Origin: Rotaria sp. Silwood1
Lineage: Eukaryota; Rotifera; Eurotatoria; Philodinida; Philodinidae
Assembly (NCBI GenBank): GCA_905250075.1
Contig: CAJNOP010000027.1
Location: forward strand, 248,001-312,000
DNA length: 64,000 nt
Reading direction: 5' to 3'
Part shown: positions 24,128 through 36,567 of the stretch, piece by piece
Position numbering within the stretch: position 1 is the first letter of the stretch
How the letters are laid out: each line of letters begins with the position of its first letter
Notes under the pieces: generated by a model
Told to the model about the DNA's origin: nothing
The model's database searches: none
Seen by the model: the letters and a program-made list of their open reading frames with translations, nothing else
Program-made: the position numbers and the translations under genes

Positions 24128-26064
24128 TACTCTTTTGTTTTTTTAATAAGAGTAGCACACATTTTCATTTTATGACTATATTTTCACAGCTGTGATACTT
24201 TACGTGTTATTCCCATTTGTAAGAAAGTATATCATCATTTGAAAAGAATCTTTATTTTATAAAAATAAATCATCGAAAATGTTTCTTTTTATGTGAATCG
24301 TTATTATAGATTATATACGTAATTGTCTTGTTAATGTAAGTTTTTTTCTGTTGTATGTCATGTGAAAGTAATGTTACAATTTGAATAAATGAAATAATTC
24401 AATGTTGAGTAATCGTCTTTCTTAGTAATTGATACCAATGAGAAAATTTCAAGACGAGAAAAAACCTCGAAAAATTTCTTTTTTTTATTTTCATACGTAA
24501 AGAAATGAACATTGCTGATTGTTTGATTTTCTTTGTTGATTAATGTTTGTATATGTATTTTGTTTAGAATATATATTTTTAATTGTTATTTAGTTTTGTC
24601 ATATGTCAATAATCATAGCAGAGTACTCGAGATAATATTTATATAGATGATTATTTGTAAAATTCTTCTTCTAAAAATTGAGTTATTGACACATAATAAA
24701 CGTTTATCTTCATCAATTAAAAAAAAACTTATCTATTGATTTGAGTTAATTATTCAAACATCAGTAGAATATTGTTAGAAATAGAATGATAGCATTCTTT
24801 ATTGACAGTCTTGAATATATTTTCATAATAAAATGTTTGAAGAAGTCAAGGTCAATATCAATAACATGAGGCGTAGGTTTTATTTACACTACATGTATCC
24901 CTGGTATAATATATCTGATAGGTTTTGTCATTAGAAAACCTATCGTGACAACTCATAAACGAAAGCTGATTATGATCCATCATTAGCTATTCAAGATAAA
25001 TATCTTCACACGCTACATAAATGAATCATTATTCTGATGGCAATTTTCTAATTCTATTGCATGTTAAAGTTATATGAATATTTTATGCATATTTAAGTAT
25101 TGTGTATTTTATTGTCTCTATTTATGATGATATTATGAAGATGATCATTACTTATTTGATTCAATTGTGTTTTTTTGTTTTTGTTTTCTTGCAGAAAGGA
25201 ACCTAACTGTAAGAAGAAAAATCGTTTAGATAGCTTGATTTAATGGTATTAAATAGCAAGAGAAAAGAAACACGATCCTATTTGATAGAAAAGTGAGTTA
25301 GGAAATTATTAAATCACTTACTAAGAAAATGTGCTGTTCATTTCAATCAACATCATGACTTGCGGATCGTGTTTGAACGGCACTTTTTTTTTCGCCTGAC
25401 TGCTGTTATTTTTACAAAGTTGCACGATAACAAAGCCAACATAGAGTAGCTTTGAGATAAAGCACTCAGTTCATTCGCTCGTCTGTCTTTTTTTTGTCGA
25501 TCGACTAATATAGCCGAATCAAGAAACTATAAACAATCGCTCGGCTCAGTATGGATGCTCGATTCATGCCATGCTGTTGATAATGATGGTAAAAGAACAT
25601 TATGATCAGTTTTCTTCGTATCTGTCTCTCCTTTCATCTCTCTCTCTCTCTCTCTTTTCCTACTCTATTTTATCCCATTCAACAAGGTCGGATGCTTAAG
25701 AAAAAAAAAGGGAACTTTCTGTCATCTACTGCTCATTCTTGTTCGTCTCATTTTTGTATTCCATTTCTTTTGCTGCCCTTCCCCCTCTCTCTCTCTCTCG
25801 TTTTCTTATTGTCGGTTTTTTTTAAATCGCTCTTCGTTGCTCTGCATAGCGCCCATGCGACTTCAAATATAGAGTGCAAAAGGCAAACAACAACAACGAT
25901 CAAGTCAAACACATATACTCACAACATAATGAAATCATTTCCGTTAACTAGAGGTACAATTATAACCGTTACTGTAGTTCGTCATATTTGTCTTTGATTA
26001 TTGTTTGGATGTGTGCATGATTTTCTTCTTTCAACAACAATTAAACAAAACTTAAAATATTATT
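24128..26064. other. Spacer between Orai copy B and the KChIP-like gene
   Basis: No supported gene. CT runs at 25,635-25,654 and 25,785-25,799 precede the first KChIP exon. The 131-codon open frame at 25,602-25,997 is largely translated CT repeat and is not believed. Confidence 0.5.
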
Positions 26065-29000
26065 ATGAGCCACTTCGTACGACAATCAACACTTAAAACA
26101 AAATTTGCTACATCATTTATATCCAGAACACGCAAATTCGTACGTGAAGGTCTTAAAGGTAAGAATAAATATATAAGTAAAATAATCATTTTATATACTT
26201 GTGTAATTGACTTGAAGTTAAACAGATCGAAAGAAAAAATAAAGCTTATTTGTTATTACATTGACGCAATACAAAAAAAAAAAAGAAAAAAAAAAAAAAA
26301 AAAAAAATTTTTTTTTTTATTTATAGAAAAATTGAAAATATTTAAAGAAATATATTTGTTTAAGGAAAAGTTAGAAAACCAAGATTATTTAATATTCATT
26401 AATAATAAAATAGCTTTGAGTATATACATTAGTAATCTGCAGCGAATACAGATGTTCTCGTCATTATCATGAATTAGTTTTACTAAAATAGAATTTTTTT
26501 TTCTTTTTCTTGTAACGGATATCCGGTTTAGATGATAATTATCGTTTTCAGATTTCTCTAATTTATTAAAATAAAATTGTTGATGTCAATATTCCATCAA
26601 ATATAAAAAAAATATATATATTGAAATAAAAAGAAAATATTCAAAATTGTCGAAATATACTTAAGTTAGTGCTTTGTTAAGTAGATCGACAGATGTTCAT
26701 ATAAAGTAGTAAACAATTGTTGATATACATCCATGTCAGTTTCAAATGACACTATACATAAGAAAATGATCAGATATTATTTTGATTAAAATCGACAAAC
26801 GGTAACAGTTGTTTGAGGAACATAGTAAAGCACTTCTGGTGTTGGCATATATATGTATATAAATAGACTTGAACTTTTATAATATAATATATGGCTTTTA
26901 ATTTAATATTGATTTATATATATATATATATATGCATATAAGTATGAATAAAAGAATATTTATCAATAATCATCTTGTAATCGAAAGAACATAATTGACT
27001 CTCGACATTTCCTTCTTTAAAACAAGTACTTGTCGTCCTTTTTCGAAGAAGCTTTTCCTCAAGTGATTAATGTTAATTGTAGCAATAGGATGAAAAAGCA
27101 CTTATTTATATGTAATAGGAGAATACGACTAATATTATTTTGTGTCTACTTACTCATTCTCTCGAGGTAATGTCTTTTCTATGAGTTTTGTGTGCATCAT
27201 GTATATGAAAACTAAATTGAGCAAAATAACAATAACTTCCTTTAATTTTTTTTTCTTTCTCACTGAATGTTTTTCGTGCAAATGCACATTGGAAAAATGA
27301 GGATCCTTGAACATGATATTATATATTTATGAACTGAATAATAGGTGAACTACTTTCATAGGAATTGCACTTCATCGGTCTGTATAATTTTGTATCTCTC
27401 CTAGGAGAGAGAGAGAGTTTATGTTATTTTTTATTAGATGTTAGATGTTTTTTATTAAGATCCCATTGAAACATAGAGACTAAGAGGAATGAAGCACGAT
27501 ATACAAAGAAATTAAAAACATTTTCTTTGTTCTGTGTCTTCTTATTGTCATTTACTTTCAAGTTTTCTTTCGGAGTACTGCATAGATTGAATTTCTTGAA
27601 CTTGAACCCGAAAAACTTATTCGTCTATATATATACTAGACCAACTATTTCTATTGGATATATATGCATTCAAAAAAAAGCTTGCAACTTTTTCTAAAGG
27701 TATGAAATACACTTCGAACTGACATCAAAAGAATTTCATTAGTTCTAAAACAATTTCAGATATGATCAGAAAAAAAACTTTCAAAATTTAAATAGAGATT
27801 ATTGAATGAATATAAAATTCAACAATAGTAGAGTATCGAGTATCTTATTTAAATTTTACTTAAACATTACGACAATAATTTTGAGTTGTTTTATAAAAGT
27901 ATTCAATTAACATTAACCATTAGTGTAGAGTTTCAAAGTCATAATATTTATGTTGACTTTTGTCACATATTTGAGAGAGATTGTCTCAGACGAAAGTATT
28001 TAGTTAACATCTGTTACTCATCAATCTTCCATTTATAGAAAGACTTGGAATGAAAACTATTTTTTTATATTCTTTCCAGAGCATGTCTACCAAAAGGGCA
28101 AAAGTCTCCAGACTGATTCAATCGCTAGTACATTGAATGTTATAGGTTAATGATATTGAAAATTTTAATAAAATAACAGAATAACATTGTCATGATTCCT
28201 TAATATCATCTAAGATAATATTACCCAAAATTTTATAGTTTTTTTCAAGTATGCTCATACTATGACTTACTTATGTTCTAATGGATTGAGTCATAATATG
28301 GTAGGGACGAACGATAAGTTGTAAAATCGTTATCATATATGTATATAGATAATATGAGTTAGTAACTTTATGGCATATTAATATTTATATCTATTGTTGA
28401 TAAGTACTTAGAAAGCAGTAGATTGCATGAGACACAATAAACTTAACACTTTATAAAGCTCCACCTGCAAGCCAAATATCCTAGTAAAAATCGTCTTTCC
28501 TTAGGTGTTTATATTATAGTAGATATATGAATATTACTGATTTTCATGTTTCAATAAATTCATACTAGTCTAGGTAATATAAGTTTTTATGTCAATAGCA
28601 ACGTGAGATCTTTCATATTTATCATTATCTAAAGTATGTGGTGATATGATGTTCTTCTTCAACATACAGATGTACATATCTGTAAGACATACGATATTTC
28701 ATAAATCATACGTACATGACTATTAATCACTTTTTTTTGTGTTTTGGTTATTAACGATTGGCATCTAAAAATGGGACGATAATGATAGTAAAGCAACAAA
28801 ATAGAAAGAGAAAAGATGAAAAAAAAAGCCAGAAATACATTGGTAACTATTTCCAAGACTCTTCTGATATTAAATCATGCAAATGACTATACGATGCATC
28901 TGAATAGACATGTCTGTCATTCGATCAGAGGTCAAATTACTACATTTAAAAGAAAAAGATTCTATATTGTTCGTTGACAGTCATCATAAATAATTCTTCA

Positions 29001-32000
29001 TAGATCTTTTTGTTTTTATCATTCTATATCCGACAAAGAAAACAAAAAAAAAATTTTATTTTTTGATTATTAGTTTTTTCTTTAAACTTTCTTGATCAAT
29101 TAAATTGATCATCGTTGATACATACCACTATATATATGTGGTAAGTTATTGATTTCTTTTTCTAGATTTTCTTCTTCTTTTTTTTTAAATATAGTAAATA
29201 ATAATACCTGATATATGTGAGTTTTTCTATTGCATATTTGTATGAATGAATGACATGTGTTGGTTTGTATATGATGCTATTATTCTGCATCTTTCTTACC
29301 AAAAACAATCGCTTCGACAAAGATAAGAAATACTAAGAAGATTCTGAAGCATCTGCAAATATTTGCAGCTTCAAATATATTGATTGTTTTCTTTAATTAC
29401 CTTTGTTCTTCTTTATCTTCTTCTTCTTGTTAACAATATTTCAAGAGAAAAATTATGGGTGTTGCTATGGTGATCAGTGGACGAATGGGAACAAGTAAGT
29501 TACTTTTATTTTTTATAGAAGTAAAACCAAAAGAAAAACGAAAATGTACGCGTGTTTCTTTAAAAATTAAACTAATTCGACAAGAGAAAAAAAGGAAAAG
29601 AAAAGATAATCATGTTCGAGCATGCGCGCATACTATTCCGGAAATGTTTGTCTCGAGTAACATAACGTGTATAGGAAGTTCATCGATTGTGTTAATGTTG
29701 AATAGAACAAAAATTTATTTCTAATAGATAGGATTTGTTGAATATGGTGGCCTTAAGATACATTTGATATTAAATCATAATACGCAAATTGACCTTTATT
29801 TCATTTCATTATTTTTTGACATTTACAATGATTTATTGTTGATATAACGTTTATCAATCGGTGTTTTTTTTCCTTTTCTTAATTATATATTAAAGTGTCA
29901 ATGATTTATTCTTGTTTTGTGTTTTTCTTCGTTAAGAATAGTATTGTGTGAGAAGAAAAGAAAAGAAAATTTCTTTTCATAAATAGTTTATTAATAGATT
30001 AAGAAATAGGAGTCTATTAATAAGAAAAAGAAAAACTTCTCTTGGTTGTTTTTTTTTTTACACCTCAGAAATAATCTTCTTTTGAATAGAATAAGTATTA
30101 GAAGATATATGTCGATTTTTCATAGGTTTGAAAATAGTCGTTATAATAATGATAATTCGAATAGATTATAGAAGAAGAAAGAATCAATTTATTTAGATGA
30201 ATAAATCTGTTTAAAATAATTAATAGAAAAGAAAAAAAATTAATGAATATACATTTGTATATTTATATCGTTTATCTAGAAATGCTGATATTTATTGGCA
30301 TATTTTTCAGAAAAGAAATTCATTCTTTATTTGATGTTGGATAGAAACAAGTTCAAAATATACATGTTCAATTATTTATTGTCTTGAGTAATATATATAT
30401 GTCTGTTAGTTACTTATTAGAAAGTTAGTCTTCTGTCAAAAAAAAAAAACAAACTTCAAATGTCTCTATTTCATTTATAGATGAATAAGTTTCTTTATAT
30501 TTTACATGTTAAGTACATAGCCATGTTATATATATTAACATGACACGCCTCTTGTTCGTTTTGTATGGAAAATTTGTCCCTTTTGACTGCTCGATTGGCG
30601 AGTTGTTTATCTGTCAATTACGCTAACTGCATTATTTGTATATATGAGCACAGCAACTGATAGATGAATGCTGATGTATGATTGCTTTAAAAATAATAGT
30701 AACAGTTAGAGATAATGATGAGTTATCTGTCCATAAATTAAGTTTGTTTCATCACTTTACTTTATCATTATCTATATTATGAAAATATAAACCATGTGCA
30801 CAATCATTCTTATATGACATTTTATAGAATAGCATGCATATATTATATATAATATATATATATATATATATACATCTATTCTGACAAGGAGGATTCTAAC
30901 GTCACGACTAGTATATAATATCATGCATTTTCTCGCGTTTTTCCTTTTTTTTTTTTTTTTCTAACATACACAATCTAGTCTCTAGTCTTCTCGTCAACCA
31001 TTAATCTTTTTAGAGTTGAGAACGAACGAGCGAGATATAGCCAAGTGAATGAAGAATGTGCGCAACTAAGAACGACAATGGAAGAGCGAGAAAAAAGTTT
31101 TTTGCATCTGAAGAAGAAATCTATTTACTGTGCCATATTCTTTCTATTCGTCCGAAAGATAACAAAGCTGGATTTAGAAAAAAAAAAAAAAAAAAGCGTT
31201 GAAGAGAATCTTTTACTATGTTCGATACTTTGACGTATAGTCTGTCAATTCTGTCATCATTACTCTTATTGAACACATAGTCAGTTTACTTCATTCAACA
31301 TTCATTATCATCAGAATTATGATTGAGGTTGAGCATTTTTCCATTTTTTTTTTCTTTCGTATTCTTCGCTTTCTTTTTTTCTTTCTCAATATAATATCGT
31401 GTACACGAATAGAGAGAGAGAAACACGCTTTTTTTGTTTGAGACAAAAAAGACACTCAAAATGTCATTTTTCCATCCCTCTCTCCTCTATGTCTCGAGAA
31501 AAGCAAACGGTTTCTTCACGGACGACGACAACGATAACAACATGACATTCTACTCTCGCCTTTTCTCAATCATCATCAATGCCCAGACCACCCACATTTT
31601 TCTAAAATCTTCTTTTTTTTTTTCTCTTCATTTTCGTACAATGTGCTATGAATAATTGATTACCGACGACTATAACAAATTTTCCTATCTAGAAAAGACG
31701 ATTATTTTAGATACAGAAGAAAAAAAAAAATAAGAAAAAGAACCAGAGAAAACCATAAGAAGAAATGGCACAATCGTTATTTTGATCCATAGGAGAAAAG
31801 AATCGATTAGTTATAACTTATTATTATATAAATATATAGACATATATATATATTGTCCAAGTCTTCTAAACAATGAACTCGAACCATTTAATATTGTAAA
31901 AATCGTATGGATGATCGACGATGGACGAGTATTCTTCGTCCGTCTGCTGTAAGTTCTTCTTTATATTTGTTTTTTTCCTCAGTTATTTTTTTTTATTTGA

Positions 32001-33746
32001 TTCGTATTTGTACCAAACCTAATTATTATCCGAGAATCTTCAGAGATTTCATATGTGTGTACGTGTCATCGAACTAATTGGCAATTTACTATACGACTAA
32101 ATCTATATATGTGCCTATATATGTTGTTATTAAGAGAACGAGAAAAAGGAAAGAAAATTAAAAATGATAAAAACATGCATTTTAAAAATGTTTAGGAAAA
32201 ATAACATATATTTAGAATAGTTTATGTATCTATTCTAATAATAAATCATGATATATAGTTTTTTGTTAAGTGCACAGTTGTGTATTTGGCGCCATTCGCA
32301 AAAATGTGCTTCAATGGCATGCATATTTATCTCATCAGTAAAAAATAGAAATGATATAGATACATATTGTCTCCATATAAACATTGACATAATCATTATT
32401 GTCAAGAGAAAAGGATGAGGCCAATTTATTCTTGCTGTTTATGATATAGAAACAAAGGACGAAAGAGAAAATAATATTGATTTTATCCTTGAAATGAATT
32501 TAGTATCATGAAAAAAAAGAAAGATGATAATGATCACTAATTTATTATCTATGTTATCATGTTTGAAATTATAATGAGTTTGATGATAGCAGAGCTATTA
32601 ACGAGAAATTATAGAATCGTTCTTTTGTTTTTTTTTTTGTTTGTTTTTATTGTTTTATTGTAATGAAATATAAAAATAGGTTAGATTAATAACGAGCAGA
32701 TGGTTATTGTGAAGATAAAAATATGTAATCAGTGTGTGTGATAATTTTTGTGCAAAGAATTAGGTTTTGTCTTTGTCAAACATTCTCCAACAGAGAAAAT
32801 GCCAAAAAAATTAAGTAAGATAATAAACTGCTTAGATGAAAAATAACTCTGAAGTCTTCAAGCTTTGAAAAAGCAACAAAAATTAATTAAAAAAAAAATT
32901 CTATATTTAGACACCGATTACGATGATGATGGATTAGAACCATTCAAACGTTACAAACCACGCAGTCTTGATGAATTAGCAAGTCGAACAAAGTTTAGTA
33001 AAAAAGAAATTCAACTTATATATCAAGGTTTCAAACAAGAGTGTCCGTCCGGTATGAATTATATTTAATTATTTTTCTTTTTTTTTTTTTGTTTTTGTTT
33101 TTGTACGAATAAAAAAAAAACAATATCTCTTTTATCAAGGTTTTGTTAATGAAGAAACATTTAAACATATATATGGACAATTTTTCCCATTTGGTGATAC
33201 ATCATCATATGCACGTCTTGTTTTTGCAACATTTGATTTACGGTCGTCAGGTTGTGTAACATTTGAAGATTTTCTTATTTGTTTATCAACATTATGTCGT
33301 GGTACACTTGAAGATCGACTTCGATGGATATTTACCTTATATGATACTAAAAAATCTGGCAAAATCACCCGAGATGTAAGTTATAAATTTAAAATACAAG
33401 AAGAAAAAAAAAAGAATCAAACTAATTAATCAATAAAAAAAAATATTTTTTCTTATTTTTATAGGATTTTCACATTATTGTTTGTGCTGTTTATTCATTA
33501 CTTGGAAATGTTTCAACTCCTTGTTGTGATCTGGAAACTGTTCAACAACATACATCTACTGTCTTTCAACGATTTGACAAATTACATCATGGTTATATAA
33601 CAATGGAAGATTTTATGTCGTTTTGTTTAAGTGTAAAAATAAAGATAAAAGAATTTATTTATTAGAAAAAAAAAAACATCAAGTTTTGAATCTATTTAGG
33701 ATCCAACTATAATTCAATCAATTGATGCCCTACGAACAATTGTGTG
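26065..33746 (+). CDS. KCNIP: KChIP/NCS-family EF-hand protein (Kv-channel-interacting-protein-like)
   Basis: The distal first exon 26065-26158 (MSHFVRQSTLKTK...) ends in phase 1 and fits the common exons 32911-33051, 33140-33375, 33465-33632 and 33700-33746. The body reads KFSKKEIQLIYQGFKQECPS, VNEETFKHIYGQFFPFGD, SYARLVFATFD and LEDRLRWIFTLYD, close to KChIPs ([20 protein letters not shown]...NEETFKEIYSQFFPQGD). Known KChIPs bind Kv4 N-termini and tune A-type K+ current. EF-hand loops DLRSSGCVTFED, DTKKSGKITRDD and DKLHHGYITMED lack acidic residues at position 3, and the last two have Asp, not Glu, at position 12. Ca2+ binding may therefore be weak. The 6.75-kb first intron holds two more possible first exons (29455-29494 and 31921-31948). 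Confidence 0.85.
29455..29494 (+). CDS. Candidate alternative first exon of the KChIP-like gene (MG start)
   Basis: Reads MGVAMVISGRMGT and then a GTAAGT donor after one extra base, the phase required by the common exon at 32,911. Gly at position 2 and the sequence style recall the myristoylated KChIP1 start (MGAVMGTFSS), although position 6 is Val rather than Ser/Thr. There is no transcript support. Confidence 0.4.
30839..30872. repeat. TA-dinucleotide simple repeat
   Basis: A mostly alternating T/A tract inside the long KChIP intron. Similar shorter tracts occur at about 23,578-23,597 and 26,915-26,933. Confidence 0.8.
31921..31948 (+). CDS. Candidate proximal first exon of the KChIP-like gene
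   Basis: Reads MDEYSSSVC plus one base before GTAAGT, again phase 1, and sits 0.96 kb before the common exon. It is short, so chance is a real alternative. An unspliced ATG at 32,865 also opens in frame into the common exon. Confidence 0.3.
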
Positions 33747-34073
33747 ATCATCATCTATCTTTCTCAATTTTCATTCCGTCGTCGATGTGTGCTTTTCTCT
33801 TTTGTTTTTTCGTCATTTCGTTTAAACCTTCTAATATCTTACCATCGAAAAGTATTCTTTTTCTTTAATTGATGTTGTACACGCAGAAATCAAAGAAATC
33901 TATAGTTATTAAACAATAATGACTAATGCAATTTATTAGATGAGTCATATTAATATTATTTCTACATCACATAGGTGTGGTTGTGTGTATATCTGTATCT
34001 GTTTTTCTTTTTCTACTTCAGTTAAAATAATCGTCGATTTATTTTGTTTGTTAATAAAAACCAGTAACCTAAA

Positions 34074-34583
34074 ATGAATTTTTCTTATAATACATCAAAA
34101 TCATTATCATCAATTTCTATTTATCATAATTCACATTTTTCACTTGATGATATCGAATCCGTACTTGAGCCTTTATTTGGAAGTTATTATGGTATTGAAC
34201 AACTACGTACCATAATTTCTAGTGCGGATGATATATGGTGTGTTTATGATAGAGAAAACAATAATTATGTTGCTTGTGCACTTGTACAAAGCTTTCATAC
34301 AGATAAAGTGCTCTATGTGAACTTATTTGGTGTTGAACAATCTCATCAAGGTCAAGGTATTGGCACACTTCTACTGAAAAAAATGAAAAGCTGGGGACGA
34401 AAAAAAAATTATTCTGCGATTATCTTACATACACAAGTAAATAATTATAAAGCAATTGGATTATATGAAAAAGTTGGATTTATTAAACAATATTATGCAA
34501 AAAACTTTTTTCCTCCACGTGGATTTCTTTCATTTTTTCAATATCATGAACCAGATGCATATCAGATGATTTTATATTTGTAA
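34074..34583 (+). CDS. GNAT-family N-acetyltransferase, intronless
   Basis: A single uninterrupted 169-residue frame with the GNAT fold in order: acceptor-side N-terminus, beta strand 4 VLYVNLFGVEQSHQ, motif A QGQGIGTLLLKKM (the acetyl-CoA pyrophosphate loop Q/R-x-x-G-x-G/A), then VNNYKAIGLYEKVGF, the usual N-x-x-A-x-x-L-Y-x-x-x-G-F motif B. It would transfer an acetyl group from acetyl-CoA to an amine; the substrate cannot be told. It lies 327 bases after the KChIP stop. It has no introns although most neighbours have several, which fits either a retrocopy or acquisition from bacteria. Codon use is AT-rich like the surroundings. Confidence 0.9.
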   Translation: MNFSYNTSKSLSSISIYHNSHFSLDDIESVLEPLFGSYYGIEQLRTIISSADDIWCVYDRENNNYVACALVQSFHTDKVLYVNLFGVEQSHQGQGIGTLLLKKMKSWGRKKNYSAIILHTQVNNYKAIGLYEKVGFIKQYYAKNFFPPRGFLSFFQYHEPDAYQMILYL

Positions 34584-34976
34584 CAAGAAAATTTTTTCTT
34601 TTCTTAATAAAAAAAAAAAAAAAAAACTTTTATTTACTTATATATGATTGACAATGACTAGGATCTGAATGATACCACAATATTGACATACTTCGCAATA
34701 GCTATGTTAAATTTGTTGTACATTTTGAAATAAAAACATCCGAGAAGAAAGTGAAACAAAGATAGTTTATTCACAGATCAAAACAGTAGCTATTCTTCAT
34801 TTAAATGTTCATCTAATGAATAAATCGAGTTTCATATTCAATTCTTTCCACATGATGTGTCAAAGTCACCTTGAAACTAGATGACGAGTCAAAAGAATTC
34901 ACTGAAGCGTAAACAATAGTCAATTATCATGAATATAATATTCTTTTTTTATATTGATACTTGAAGCAAAATATAA

Positions 34977-36567
34977 ATGGATACCCCAATAGTACTCACT
35001 TTTTCTATAAAACTTGTATCAAATTCAACAATAATTCGTTCAATAGTTTTGAAAGAATATTTTTCAAAATTAACATCAAATGTTGAAGTACTTTATCCCA
35101 CACAAATTCATTGTGGTCTTTTATTATGTAAATCTAAACGAAGTAAATTGAAAATATTTATTTATTTTATTGTATTTTATTTTTTTTTTGCATATAAAAT
35201 TTTATATTCTTTTTATATTAGCGGAAGAAAAAATTTTAAATATGCGTCATGTACTTTCGAATGGATCAACAATTCATTTATCTCGTTTAACTTGTTCAGT
35301 ATTTCAACAAACAAAATGTACAATAAGTGGACAAATTATGCAATTAAACGACATAAGTACATTATTTCAACAATGTTTACCATTTCTACATGCTTCCGGT
35401 TTTGATTTGATTATATTTTTTCTTTTTATTATTGTAAATTTTTTTTCTTTCAAGATGGAAAAGTTCAAGTAAATCCTGATAAATCAATTGTATTGGAAGG
35501 TCATATATTTGTTTTAAATTCTATTCATTCATTTCTTATTAACAAAATATCTAAAACAGAGCAAACAAATAACACAAATGCATCAGAATCATTAAATTTA
35601 CATAGTAACAATATAAATATTAACGTTATGAGTGGAAAATTGCTTGAACAAAATGTTGATAGTATTATGTAAGTTTTCTGTTTTTTATTAATATAAATTT
35701 TCTTATTTTATATTCTATTAAAAGAATTCCAATGTCTGATAAATATAAAATTCATAAAGCATTCGAGAGACAAATACAATCATTGGATAGTACAAATATT
35801 TTTAATTATTTTAAAGAATTAAAAACAAAAACTACACATGCTCATGAAGGAGATGTAAGTTTTTTAATTGAAATATTCAAACAAATGAAAAAAAAATAAT
35901 TTAAATTTAATTAATAGGTTATTTTATTACCAAATCATGGATTAAAAATTCCAGCAAAAGTTCTTATCTTTTTTATTGCTCCACGTATATCAAAAGATGA
36001 AGCTATAAAAGATAAATCAGTGATTGATGCATTTCAACCAATATATGAAAAATTAATTTATGATGCTTTACAAACTATTGAGCAAAATAATATAACAAGT
36101 ATTGCAATGCCTCTTCTTGAACCACATGGTAAATACTGAAATTGATATATAATATTTTTTTTTTTTGTTTCTAATAATATTTAAGTTTTTTCTTTTTTCT
36201 AGTTAAAATTGGCTCTGAAAGACGTTATGCTAATGAAATGACTTTTCGTGCAATGATTAGTGCTATTCGACAATATTCTCAAAATTCATCAATTACATTA
36301 AAGCGAATTATAATTGTTGATCATCAAATACAAATAAAACGTATGAGTAAACGTGTGGAAAAATATCAAAAACAACTTCAAAAACCAATATCACATAATA
36401 ATAATAATAATAATAATATTGATCTTGATACAGGTGATAGACATTCATTTGCGTATATATTTGGTGTACCAAAAATATCAGAAGTAACATCAAGTGCAAG
36501 TGATACTGATGATGATATTGAACCAGAAGATTATCAACTTCCTTATAAACATCATTCAATAATTTAA
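34977..36567 (+). CDS. Divergent macrodomain-like protein
   Basis: Six exons: 34977-35142, 35222-35398, 35455-35668, 35725-35854, 35918-36128 and 36203-36567. The second half follows a macrodomain layout: INVMSGKLLEQNVDSIMIP where the family has the GDIT...vDaIVN segment, PAKVLIFFIAPRI (family vIHvvGP), a helix with FQPIYEKLIYDALQTIEQN, NITSIAMPLLEPH (family SIAFPaigTG), then YANEMTFRAMISAIRQY. The ADP-ribose contacts NaaN and the Gly-rich loop after the SIAMP strand are not present, so binding may be lost. The N-terminal half may be a second, more diverged copy. The C-terminus has an Asn run from an AAT repeat and an acidic tail. Function is unknown. Confidence 0.65.

Noticed and set aside
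25602-25997. 131-codon open frame upstream of the KChIP-like gene
   Set aside because: The sequence is mostly translated CT repeats and T-rich DNA, has no domain character, and lies just before a better-supported first exon.
26260-26330. Poly-A tract as evidence of a retrotransposed copy
   Set aside because: It is an A run followed directly by a T run inside the KChIP intron, with no adjacent coding copy or target duplication.
35170-35472. 100-codon frame overlapping the macrodomain-like gene
   Set aside because: It mixes intron and exon 2 of that gene; the spliced model keeps phase across six exons.
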